Positions 17,696 to 25,353 of a stretch of DNA of 64,000 bases are shown here, piece after piece. This stretch comes from Flavobacterium sp. GTDB taxonomy: Bacteria > Bacteroidota > Bacteroidia > Flavobacteriales > Flavobacteriaceae. The position numbers and the translations under genes were made by a program. The first letter of the stretch is position 1. The number at the start of each line of letters is the position of its first letter. The stretch is taken from positions 2,390,001 through 2,454,000 of the forward strand of contig NZ_JBCNKR010000006.1 of assembly GCF_039595935.1 (NCBI RefSeq). Direction: 5' to 3'. Under the pieces are notes generated by a model. That model worked only from the letters and a program-made list of their open reading frames with translations. It did no database searches and had not been told where the DNA came from.

Positions 17696-18553
17696 ATGAA
17701 AAAAATTCAGGTCGGATTTTTAGTGTCGTATGATTATGAATTGCTCAAAATTGCGATTCCACAAATATATAAAGAATCTGACTCAATTTTTCTAGCAATT
17801 GATAAAGAAAGAAAAACCTGGAAAGGAGAATCTTTTGTAATAGAAGAGGATTTTTTTCAATGGATTAAGTCTATTGATGTAGATTCTAAAATACAAATTC
17901 TGGAAGATAACTTTTATCGTCCGGAGCTGACAAGTATGGAGTGTGAAGTTCGTGAAAGAAAAATACTTGCCGAAAAAATGGGAATAGGGAACTGGCTTAT
18001 TCAGCTTGATGCCGATGAATATTTTCTTGATTTTAAAGGATTTGTAAAGTTCTTAAAATCAAAAAACCGTTTTCTAAATAATCCTGAACAAAATCAGGTT
18101 CAGATTTCGCCATGTCTTATAAATCTTTATAAAAGAACAGATCACGGAGTATTGTATGTAAAAAAGCCAACAAAAATTATGGTGGCGACCAATTACCCGA
18201 GTTATAAAATAGGAAGACAAACCCGTAAAAGAATTATTTATTTTAAAGGGCCGATTTTGCATGAATGTATTTCCAGAACAAAAGAAGAGCTGGAAATGAA
18301 GTTCAATAACTGGGGACATGATACAGATATCAATAAAGAAGAGTTTTTAAATAAATGGGAAACTGTAAATGAAAGCAATTACAAAACCATGCGAAACTTT
18401 TTTTATATGGAACCTCATAAATGGAAAAAACTGGCTTTTGTAAAAGGTTCAACTTTTAATGAAATCAAGAACAATCTTGACTTTTTTAAAGTTTTGCCCT
18501 CAGATTTCTATATTTGGAAAAGAAATCTGGGACAATGGTTCAAACATTTATAA
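17696..18553 (+). CDS. Putative glycosyltransferase with a DADEY motif
   Basis: 285 residues. The start resembles a GT-A nucleotide-binding strand, and LIQLDADEYF near residue 103 looks like a metal-binding DXD motif. The long mid-part is rich in basic and aromatic residues, and a conserved-looking ILHECISR / WGHD segment follows. Similar proteins occur in glycan loci. I did not recognise the CAZy family, so glycosyltransferase is an inference from motif and neighbours. Confidence 0.65.
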   Translation: MKKIQVGFLVSYDYELLKIAIPQIYKESDSIFLAIDKERKTWKGESFVIEEDFFQWIKSIDVDSKIQILEDNFYRPELTSMECEVRERKILAEKMGIGNWLIQLDADEYFLDFKGFVKFLKSKNRFLNNPEQNQVQISPCLINLYKRTDHGVLYVKKPTKIMVATNYPSYKIGRQTRKRIIYFKGPILHECISRTKEELEMKFNNWGHDTDINKEEFLNKWETVNESNYKTMRNFFYMEPHKWKKLAFVKGSTFNEIKNNLDFFKVLPSDFYIWKRNLGQWFKHL

Positions 18554-18560
18554 GATTTCT

Positions 18561-19634
18561 TTATTTTAAGATCTCTTTGTAAACATTAAAATATTCAGCA
18601 GCTGCAACTTTCCAATCGAAACTTGCAGCTCTTTTTTTCAATAAGCTTTCTATTTCGTTTTTATTGCTGTCAAAATGATTTAATCCGTTAAAAAGAATAT
18701 CTTTCATATATTCAGGATCAAAATTGTTCCAATAATTAGAAACATCGCCTCCAATTTCAGGCAGAGAAGTTTTATCAGATAAAAATACAGGTTTACCAAA
18801 ACTCATAGCTTCAATTGGCGGAAGTCCGAAACCTTCACGAATTGACGGAAAAAGAAATGCCGTACAGTTTTTCATATAAAACTGTTTGGCTTCATCAGAA
18901 ACTTTCCCGGTTAAAAAAACCTGATTTTCTAAGCCGTTATCTGCAATCAATTTCTTGATTTCTTCGCCGTATTTTTTGTCATTATTTCCTGAAATAATCA
19001 AATTAAAATCCTTTATTAATTTCATCATATTAATAATCGAACCATAATTTTTTCTTTCGATAAAATCACCAATCGAATAAAAGAAAGGTTTATCAACGGG
19101 AACATTAGAAACAAACGTCGAAGTATCTAAAAGAGTAGAAATTGGATTTCCGTTGTAAATAACATATTCAGGAACATTAGGGACATTAAAATGCTCGTGT
19201 GTGTGTTTTTTGGCAAATTCTGAGATGTAAGTAATAGCCGTTGCTCTTTCAAGTTTTCCTTTAAAAAGCTTTTTTAATTTATGACTTTTTTCGTTGGTTA
19301 CTTCTTCAACAAAATGAATATCATGAACCGTTAATACATAATTGGTTTTATGAAAAGGCTCAACTTTAATGTTTTGATTTACAGAATGCCATAAATCGTA
19401 TTTTTTTCGAATTCTAAACAACGGATGTCTCGAAAGACTGCTGTATTTATGATATTTGAATTTGTCTTTAAATTCGTCTTTTAAAAGTTCAGGTTTTGAG
19501 CTGTTGAGCGTTAATTCGTAATTATTGAAATCCAGCGATGATAATCCTTTAATTAACTCATAATTAAAAGTTCCTAAACCTGTAGCTCTGTTGTTTATAT
19601 TGTGTGTTTCTAGAAAAATACTTTTTTGGGACAT
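18561..19634 (-). CDS. Glycosyltransferase family 4
   Basis: 357 residues, GT-B fold. The C-terminal half carries the GT4 donor-site signature E-GFGLPPIEAMSFGKPVF followed by SLPEIGGD. The N-terminal half has LETHNINNRATGLGTF. Likely transfers a hexose, mannose or rhamnose in LPS core or other surface glycan assembly. Converges with the preceding gene and diverges from the WaaP-like kinase. Confidence 0.9.
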   Translation of the reverse strand: MSQKSIFLETHNINNRATGLGTFNYELIKGLSSLDFNNYELTLNSSKPELLKDEFKDKFKYHKYSSLSRHPLFRIRKKYDLWHSVNQNIKVEPFHKTNYVLTVHDIHFVEEVTNEKSHKLKKLFKGKLERATAITYISEFAKKHTHEHFNVPNVPEYVIYNGNPISTLLDTSTFVSNVPVDKPFFYSIGDFIERKNYGSIINMMKLIKDFNLIISGNNDKKYGEEIKKLIADNGLENQVFLTGKVSDEAKQFYMKNCTAFLFPSIREGFGLPPIEAMSFGKPVFLSDKTSLPEIGGDVSNYWNNFDPEYMKDILFNGLNHFDSNKNEIESLLKKRAASFDWKVAAAEYFNVYKEILK

Positions 19635-19684
19635 TATTTTCTTTTTTTACGAAAGTACAATAATAATTTGAAGTCTTAAATACG

Positions 19685-19692
19685 TATTTTTG
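19685..19692 (+). promoter_or_regulatory. TAnnTTTG -7 box of the WaaP-like kinase gene
   Basis: Reads TATTTTTG, 21 nt before the ATG at 19714. It supports that ATG over an in-frame TTG at 19690 inside the box. Confidence 0.5.
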
Positions 19693-19713
19693 TTGCCTTA
19701 TAAAAATCTACCA

Positions 19714-20484
19714 ATGAATTTTAAAGTAAATCCTCTTTTCGAAAATAGCACAGCATCAGTTCTTGATAAAATAAAAACATTTAATTCGTCAGGCGAACTT
19801 TTTGGAAATGGAGATCGTAACAAGATAAAATTGTTTGATTTAGATGGAAAAACCATTAACATCAAATCGTTTAAAATTCCGAATATCGTCAATAAAATTG
19901 CCTACAAATATTTTAGAAAATCAAAAGCCAGACGCTCATTTGAATATGCGACTATTTTGCTCGAAAAAGGAATTGGTACGCCGCAGCCCATTGCATTTTT
20001 GGAGAACTTTACAGTAATTGGTTTAAAAGATAGTTATTATGCCAGCGAGCATTTAATTACGGAACTGACTTATAGAGAATTGGTTGAAATTCCTGATTAT
20101 CCGGATAATGAAAATATTTTAAGACAGTTTGTAAAATTTACGTTTGATCTTCATGAAAAAGGAGTGGAATTTTTAGATCATTCACCGGGAAATACGTTGA
20201 TTAAAAAGAATGAAAACAATATATACAGTTTCTTTTTAGTTGATTTAAACCGAATGAATTTTCATGAAAATATGAGCTTTGAACAGCGCATGAATAATTT
20301 TAGCCGTTTAACGCCTAAAAAAGAAATGATTGCGGTTATGAGCAATGAATATGCTAAATTTTATACGGATAGAAACGAAAGCGAAATTTTTGAAAAAATG
20401 TGGCAGGCAACCTCAAATTTTCAGGAAGAATTTGCGAGAAAGAAAAGATTAAAAAAGAAACTGAAATTCTGGAAGAAATCTTAG
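19714..20484 (+). CDS. Lipopolysaccharide kinase (WaaP/Kdo kinase family)
   Basis: 256 residues from the ATG at 19714. Protein-kinase-like fold that phosphorylates inner-core sugars. A glycine-poor N-lobe has an ATP-site lysine in INIKSFK. The catalytic loop is FLDHSPGNTL (Asp about residue 152, Asn about 157) and the metal site is LVDLNRMNF. The last ~30 residues are very basic, as expected for a membrane-surface enzyme. The next gene converges and overlaps its end by 4 nt. Confidence 0.82.
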   Translation: MNFKVNPLFENSTASVLDKIKTFNSSGELFGNGDRNKIKLFDLDGKTINIKSFKIPNIVNKIAYKYFRKSKARRSFEYATILLEKGIGTPQPIAFLENFTVIGLKDSYYASEHLITELTYRELVEIPDYPDNENILRQFVKFTFDLHEKGVEFLDHSPGNTLIKKNENNIYSFFLVDLNRMNFHENMSFEQRMNNFSRLTPKKEMIAVMSNEYAKFYTDRNESEIFEKMWQATSNFQEEFARKKRLKKKLKFWKKS

Positions 20485-21248
20485 CTTTTGGCTCTTATTT
20501 TTTTAAGTTCCTGAAAACGAACCGCTACACTTAGTGCGTTTAGATAACAGATTATAATGCCCTTTTTTCCGTCTAAAATTCCAAATCTCAATAAATACTG
20601 ATTTAAGAATTGGTATAGAGGACGGATATAAAAATGAAAAAAGTTAGGATTGGTATTTTTTGAATATTCTTCCTGTGCTTTTAACTTGCCGTAAAAAATC
20701 ATTTTTTGCTTGTAATCTTCATAATTCGAATACGAATAATGCGTTAGCCGGTTTTTTAGTTTTCCGGTTTTTCCGTTTACAATTAATTTTTCGTGTACAA
20801 TTTTATTGTTGTTATAAGTCGCATTTTCCTTCTTAAAAAGACGAATTATTTTGTCATTCTGCCAGCCGCTGAAACGAAGTTTTTTATTTTTAAAAATGAA
20901 ATCGCGTGCAACAAAATAAGCAGAGGCGCTATTTTCGTGGTTTATAACTTTTCTAATTTCCTGTTGAAGTTCAGGACTTAATCTTTCATCTGCATCTATA
21001 AAAAGAATCCAGGAATTTGCCGCCAGATCAATTGTAAAATTGCGTTGAAGAGCGAAATTATCAAAAGCTCGCTGAACAATTTTTACATTTTTGTATGCAG
21101 AAGCAATTTCAAAAGTTTTATCGGTACTAAAAGAATCTACGATAATTATTTCATCAGCAAAAGCCAGATTATCAAGAACCTCCCGAATGTTAGATTCTTC
21201 ATTGTAAGTGATCAGTAAAGCCGATAAAAGTTGGTTTTGAGAAATCAT
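20481..21248 (-). CDS. Glycosyltransferase family 2, WaaE/KdtX-like
   Basis: 255 residues. LLITYNEESNIREVL, IIVDSFSTDKTFEIA and the DXD motif FIDADERL (near residue 88) match the WaaE/KdtX subfamily, which adds a beta-glucose to the LPS inner core. It starts 2 nt after the stop of the heptosyltransferase gene, so the two core enzymes are co-transcribed. Confidence 0.88.
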   Translation of the reverse strand: MISQNQLLSALLITYNEESNIREVLDNLAFADEIIIVDSFSTDKTFEIASAYKNVKIVQRAFDNFALQRNFTIDLAANSWILFIDADERLSPELQQEIRKVINHENSASAYFVARDFIFKNKKLRFSGWQNDKIIRLFKKENATYNNNKIVHEKLIVNGKTGKLKNRLTHYSYSNYEDYKQKMIFYGKLKAQEEYSKNTNPNFFHFYIRPLYQFLNQYLLRFGILDGKKGIIICYLNALSVAVRFQELKKIRAKS

Positions 21249-21250
21249 TT

Positions 21251-22315
21251 TTAGCTGATATTTTTTTTCAGAAATGATTCGATTTTGTCTTTAAAGAATT
21301 CAGGTTTAAATTCTTGATATAAAGACAAAGCTTCTTTTTTTAGCATTTTTTCTGTTTTCTGCTCAAATAAATCCGCTCGATAATCTTTTAAATGCACAGA
21401 AAGATGATGAATTCCATCCTCAAAAGTAGCCCAGATTTTCTTTTCAATCCATGGAGAGAAAATTATAAAAGAAGGTTTTCCTAATGCTTTAGCCATATTT
21501 ATGGCGCCGCCATCGTTTCCGATAATGACATCGCATTGATTCATAAGTGCAATAAACGAACGCAAATCTCCGCCCAATAAATCGAAATATATTTTTTCCT
21601 GTGTTGAAGGTTTGCAGGCATTAAAAACCGTTTTTGCCTCTTCAATTTGTTTCGGGAAATAATTAAACAGAATATTTACATTGGCATTATCAGCAACAAA
21701 ATCTACCACTTTAGACATGAATTCTAAAGGATATGTTTTTAGTTTTTCGCTTCCTAAAAGACTAATCATTATAGTTTTTCTATCTTTTCGAACGTTATGT
21801 TTTTCGAGTAATGCTAAAGCTTCCTGATTTTCTTTTTCTGAAACAAATAATTTCGGAATTGGATCAATCTCAATTTTTAAATCTAAAGGTTCTAATAACG
21901 AAAGACGTCTTTCGATTGCCAAACCTAAATTGGTTTTAGGAAAAGGAGCAAAAGGGACATTATCGGTATACAGAAAATTTCTTCCGGGTTTTTTATAAGA
22001 GATTTTTCTTTTTGCGCCGCTAAATAGAGATATGGTCCAGCTTTCTAATTTTGAATAAGCATCGATTAATAAATCGTATTTTTTAGCTCTGATTTCAAAG
22101 ACAAGTTTTGCAAGTTCACTCTTGCTTTTTCGATGCTTTTCTTCAAATAAAATAATATTGTCAATACTTGGATTTCCTTCTAAAACCGGAGTTGTAGAAG
22201 CATAAACTAAATAATCGATTTGAGCGTTGGGATAAGCAGTGCGCAGATTGTTACAAATAATACTGCTGACTAAAACGTCGCCAATCATTTTTTGCTGAAT
22301 AACAAGTATCTTCAT
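21251..22315 (-). CDS. Glycosyltransferase family 9 (heptosyltransferase-like)
   Basis: 354 residues. GT-B fold with MKILVIQQKMIGDVLVSS at the N-terminus, CDVIGNDGGAINMAKALGKPSF in the C-terminal donor domain and IIFSPW. This is the ADP-heptose:LPS heptosyltransferase family. Bacteroidetes members may use other sugars. First gene of a pair with the WaaE/KdtX-like enzyme. Confidence 0.88.
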   Translation of the reverse strand: MKILVIQQKMIGDVLVSSIICNNLRTAYPNAQIDYLVYASTTPVLEGNPSIDNIILFEEKHRKSKSELAKLVFEIRAKKYDLLIDAYSKLESWTISLFSGAKRKISYKKPGRNFLYTDNVPFAPFPKTNLGLAIERRLSLLEPLDLKIEIDPIPKLFVSEKENQEALALLEKHNVRKDRKTIMISLLGSEKLKTYPLEFMSKVVDFVADNANVNILFNYFPKQIEEAKTVFNACKPSTQEKIYFDLLGGDLRSFIALMNQCDVIIGNDGGAINMAKALGKPSFIIFSPWIEKKIWATFEDGIHHLSVHLKDYRADLFEQKTEKMLKKEALSLYQEFKPEFFKDKIESFLKKNIS

Positions 22316-22358
22316 TTAAAAAGGGAATCTTTTAATTGATTACAAATTGACGTAAAAA

Positions 22359-22396
22359 AAATCCAAATTCCAATGATTAAATCGGAATTTGGATTT
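22359..22396. terminator. Terminator hairpin after dapD
   Basis: A 13-bp perfect stem (22359-22371 with 22384-22396) with an A-run before and a T-run after. It lies directly downstream of dapD on the minus strand. Confidence 0.8.
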
Positions 22397-22417
22397 TTAA
22401 CTTATTTCTTTTTTAAA

Positions 22418-23233
22418 TTATACCGCAACGTCGTATTCGCGAAGGGCATTATTTAATGAAGTTTTTAAATCTGTAGATGGTTTACGAGTACCAATGATTA
22501 AAGCACATGGAACCTGATATTCTCCAGCAGCAAACTTTTTCGTATAACTTCCAGGAATTACAACAGAACGCGCAGGAACAAAACCTTTCATTTCAACAGG
22601 CTCATCACCAGTAACGTCAATAATTTTTGTTGAAGCTGTCAAACAAACGTTAGCACCAAGAACAGCTTCTTTACCAACATGAACACCTTCTACAACGATA
22701 CAACGAGAACCAATAAAAGCACCGTCTTCAATAATTACCGGAGCAGCTTGCAATGGCTCTAAAACACCACCAATACCAACACCACCGCTTAAGTGAACAT
22801 TTTTACCAATTTGTGCACAGCTTCCTACAGTAGCCCAAGTGTCAACCATAGTTCCTTCGTCAACATAAGCACCAATATTTACATAACTTGGCATTAAAAT
22901 AACACCGCTTGAAATATAAGCTCCGTAACGTGCAACAGCATTTGGTACTACACGAATTCCTTTTTCAGCATAATTTCTTTTTAGTAACATTTTATCGTGA
23001 TATTCAAAAATACCAGATTCCCATGTTTCCATTTTTTGAATTGGGAAATACATTACAACTGCTTTCTTAACCCATTCGTTTACCTGCCAACCATCACCAA
23101 CTGGTTCTGCAACACGTAATTTTCCTGCATCAACTAATTCGATAACTTCTCTAATAGCATCAGTTGTAGTTTTTTCTTGTAATAAAGCTCTGTTTTCCCA
23201 AGCTTGTTCAATTATAGTCTGTAAAGAATTCAT
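22418..23233 (-). CDS. dapD: 2,3,4,5-tetrahydropyridine-2,6-dicarboxylate N-succinyltransferase
   Basis: 271 residues, the DapD length. Succinylates tetrahydrodipicolinate in the lysine/diaminopimelate pathway. An N-terminal helical domain is followed by a left-handed beta-helix, with the signatures RYGAYI..GVILMPSYVNIGAYVDEGTMVDTW and SCAQIGKNVHLSGG. Single gene with its own promoter box and terminator. Confidence 0.96.
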   Translation of the reverse strand: MNSLQTIIEQAWENRALLQEKTTTDAIREVIELVDAGKLRVAEPVGDGWQVNEWVKKAVVMYFPIQKMETWESGIFEYHDKMLLKRNYAEKGIRVVPNAVARYGAYISSGVILMPSYVNIGAYVDEGTMVDTWATVGSCAQIGKNVHLSGGVGIGGVLEPLQAAPVIIEDGAFIGSRCIVVEGVHVGKEAVLGANVCLTASTKIIDVTGDEPVEMKGFVPARSVVIPGSYTKKFAAGEYQVPCALIIGTRKPSTDLKTSLNNALREYDVAV

Positions 23234-23248
23234 AGTTTAAATTTTTGG

Positions 23249-23256
23249 CAAAGATA
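23249..23256 (-). promoter_or_regulatory. TAnnTTTG -7 box of dapD
   Basis: Reads TATCTTTG on the minus strand, 15 nt before the dapD start. Confidence 0.55.
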
Positions 23257-23398
23257 AGGTATTTGTAGAAAAGCAAAAAAGCAAACGGAATTGAAAGTGT
23301 TATAAATGTAACTTTTTGTTTTTAATTTGATAAATAAAATTTAGAAATGAAGTTTAGTTTTAAATAAATGCCTCTAAAAGTTTTTTTAATATCAAAAT

Positions 23399-23442
23399 AT
23401 GACAATTGTCAGATTTTGAACTTTTTCTTACTTCTACTTTTG
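23399..23442 (+). promoter_or_regulatory. FNR-like site plus -7 box of the Aer-like PAS gene
   Basis: ATGACAATTGTCAG at 23399-23412 is a near-perfect palindrome centred at 23405.5. TACTTTTG at 23435-23442 is the -7 box. Palindrome centre to box end is 36.5 nt, the same as in three promoters of the cbb3/hemN region, which places the site near -43 for class II activation. Confidence 0.8.
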
Positions 23443-23505
23443 TCGAATTAATTCTGAAAAACAAGAATTAAAAATCCAATCCAAAACACATAAAATCTAC
23501 AGAAC

Positions 23506-24129
23506 ATGAATCAGGAAAATCAACTCCGAACTCCGGTAACCGTAATTGATAAAGAAGTAACATGGGATAAAACTCAGGTAATTATGAGTAAAACAAACGC
23601 TTTTGGCATAATTGAATATGCTAATGAAGTTTTTGTTGATGTCTGCGGTTATGAAGATTACGAATTAATGGGACAGCCGCATAATATTATTCGTCATCCG
23701 GATATGCCAAAGGTTATTTTTAAAGTGCTGTGGGAGAATTTGAAAAACGGAAAAAACTTTCATGCCATCGTAAAAAACCTTGCAAAATCAGGAAGATACT
23801 ATTGGGTTATTACAGATTTTGATATTGCAAGAGATGAAAATGGTGTAATTGTAAATTATTTCGGAAGAAGACAATCTGTTCCGCAAGAAGTTGTGGCTAT
23901 GCATATTGAACCTTTGTATAAAAAATTACTTCAAATTGAGGCCGCAAGCGGAGTTGAATTCAGTGAAAAATATTTGATAGGTTTCTTAGAAGAAAAAAAC
24001 AGAAGCTATGTTGAATATATTAAGGAGCTGATTTATGAACATGAAAAAAATCAGGCAAAGTTTGCTAATTATGAAGAGGAACAAGGAGAAGAACACAGAG
24101 GTTTTTTCAGCAGATTATTTAATCGATAA
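23506..24129 (+). CDS. Free-standing Aer-type PAS-domain protein
   Basis: 207 residues. Residues ~15-125 are a PAS domain whose middle, GQPHNIIRHPDMPK...W (residues ~56-76), is the Aer/FAD-binding type found at the N-terminus of the E. coli aerotaxis receptor. The YYWV and GRRQSV segments also fit. Residues 125-207 are helical and charged; there is no HAMP, MCP, kinase or HTH domain. The family binding FAD suggests a redox or oxygen sensor passing its signal to an unknown partner. The FNR-like promoter ties it to low oxygen. Confidence 0.85.
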   Translation: MNQENQLRTPVTVIDKEVTWDKTQVIMSKTNAFGIIEYANEVFVDVCGYEDYELMGQPHNIIRHPDMPKVIFKVLWENLKNGKNFHAIVKNLAKSGRYYWVITDFDIARDENGVIVNYFGRRQSVPQEVVAMHIEPLYKKLLQIEAASGVEFSEKYLIGFLEEKNRSYVEYIKELIYEHEKNQAKFANYEEEQGEEHRGFFSRLFNR

Positions 24130-24165
24130 AAGAGAATAATTTTTAGTTTTAAATATTTAGGTTCG

Positions 24166-24197
24166 GGTCCGTTTTGAATTTCAGGGCGGGCCTTTTG
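24166..24197 (+). terminator. Terminator after the PAS gene
   Basis: GGTCCG at 24166-24171 can pair with CGGGCC at 24187-24192, with one G-T pair, and TTTT follows. Confidence 0.55.
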
Positions 24198-24239
24198 GTT
24201 TTTAGGTTTATTTTAAAATGCGATCAATTCAAAAAGGAT

Positions 24240-24247
24240 TATATTTG
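24240..24247 (+). promoter_or_regulatory. TAnnTTTG -7 box of the toxin-antitoxin pair
   Basis: Reads TATATTTG, 19 nt before the antitoxin start at 24267. Confidence 0.5.
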
Positions 24248-24266
24248 TATTATAAAATGAAGTATT

Positions 24267-24500
24267 ATGGAAGCGATTAGATTAGAGTTTCAGCCAGAGA
24301 TTAGAGAGAAAGTACTTAAGTTATTAAGTGAGTTTTCTACTAGTGAATTGAGAATTATTGAAGAAGATTCTGATTTTGAAGATGATAAAAGAAAAGTGCA
24401 TGCAGCTTATGCTAAATTAAAAAGTGGAAATGAAAAGTTGTATTCAGTAGATGAAGTAGATTCTATTTTAGATAATACATTTTCGGAATATGACAATTAA
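24267..24500 (+). CDS. Putative antitoxin of a RelE/ParE-type pair
   Basis: 77 residues, acidic. Two helical parts; the C-terminal YSVDEVDSILDNTF resembles the toxin-wrapping tail of small antitoxins (sizes and composition of the PHD/RelB-like addiction partners). No clear DNA-binding motif seen. It overlaps the downstream toxin gene by 11 nt, the usual layout of such pairs. Confidence 0.6.
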   Translation: MEAIRLEFQPEIREKVLKLLSEFSTSELRIIEEDSDFEDDKRKVHAAYAKLKSGNEKLYSVDEVDSILDNTFSEYDN

Positions 24501-24771
24501 GATTTCTAATGAATTTTTAAAATTATTAAAAGAACAAGTTCATTATATTTATAAAGATAAACCTAGAGCAGCACTAAAGTTCAGGAAAGATTTGCTTAAA
24601 AATATTAAAAAAGATTTAAAATATCCTTTTCATTTTACTAAGTCAAAATATTTTGATAATGAAAATATTAGAGATTATGTTTTTAAAGGTTATGTTTCTG
24701 TTTATGAAGTTGATACTGAGAAAAATATAGTTTTAGTTTTCAGTTTTATAAAATATAAAGACTCTCTTTAA
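24490..24771 (+). CDS. Putative RelE/ParE-family toxin
   Basis: 93 residues, basic. The pattern KISNEFLKLLKEQVHYIYKDKPRAALKFRKDL, then NIRDYVFKGYVSVYEVD and an IVLVFSF strand, matches ParE/RelE fold proteins, which inhibit gyrase or cut mRNA on the ribosome. Catalytic residues cannot be fixed from sequence, so ParE or RelE mode is open. Confidence 0.7.
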   Translation: MTIKISNEFLKLLKEQVHYIYKDKPRAALKFRKDLLKNIKKDLKYPFHFTKSKYFDNENIRDYVFKGYVSVYEVDTEKNIVLVFSFIKYKDSL

Positions 24772-24812
24772 AGATTATAATTTTTCTTTATCTTTTATAA
24801 AAAAATTAAAAA

Positions 24813-25229
24813 ATGCCAAGAATCCTTTCCATAGATTACGGACAAAAACGCACAGGAATAGCTGTCACTGATGAAATGCAGATTATAGCATCAGGATTAA
24901 CCACAATTCCAACCCATACTTTAATTGATTTTTTAAAAGATTATTTTGCCAAAGAAAAAGTAGAAGCAGTTTTAATTGGCGAGCCCAAACAAATGAACGG
25001 TCAGCCATCAGAAAGTGCGTCTGTGATTAATGGTTTTGTAACACATTTTTCAAATATTTTTCCGGAAATGAAAGTAATTCGTGTTGATGAACGTTTTACA
25101 TCAAAAATGGCTTTTCAAACAATGATTGATAGCGGACTAAGTAAAAAACAGCGCCAAAACAAAGGGCTGATTGACGAAATTTCTGCTACAATTATGCTTC
25201 AGGATTATCTTTCTTCTAAGCGTTTTTAA
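24813..25229 (+). CDS. ruvX: Putative pre-16S rRNA nuclease / Holliday junction resolvase YqgF
   Basis: 138 residues, the whole YqgF domain. RNase H-like fold with Asp in LSIDYGQKRTGIAV, the LIGEPKQMNGQPS loop, DERFTSKMA and a C-terminal Asp in DEISATIMLQDYL. YqgF homologues process the 5' end of 16S rRNA. Starts 42 nt after the toxin gene. Confidence 0.92.
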   Translation: MPRILSIDYGQKRTGIAVTDEMQIIASGLTTIPTHTLIDFLKDYFAKEKVEAVLIGEPKQMNGQPSESASVINGFVTHFSNIFPEMKVIRVDERFTSKMAFQTMIDSGLSKKQRQNKGLIDEISATIMLQDYLSSKRF

Positions 25230-25323
25230 GTTTATTTTGGATTAATTTCTCTTTTTTAGAAAAAATTATAATTTCCTAACTTTTATCATGTAAAAATTAG
25301 TTTTTTTTTGCGATTGAAAAAAG

Positions 25324-25331
25324 TACCTTTG
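25324..25331 (+). promoter_or_regulatory. TAnnTTTG -7 box of mqo
   Basis: Reads TACCTTTG followed by C, 22 nt before the mqo ATG. No clear -33 element at the standard spacing. Confidence 0.55.
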
Positions 25332-25353
25332 CATTTTAAAACAAATTACTGTT

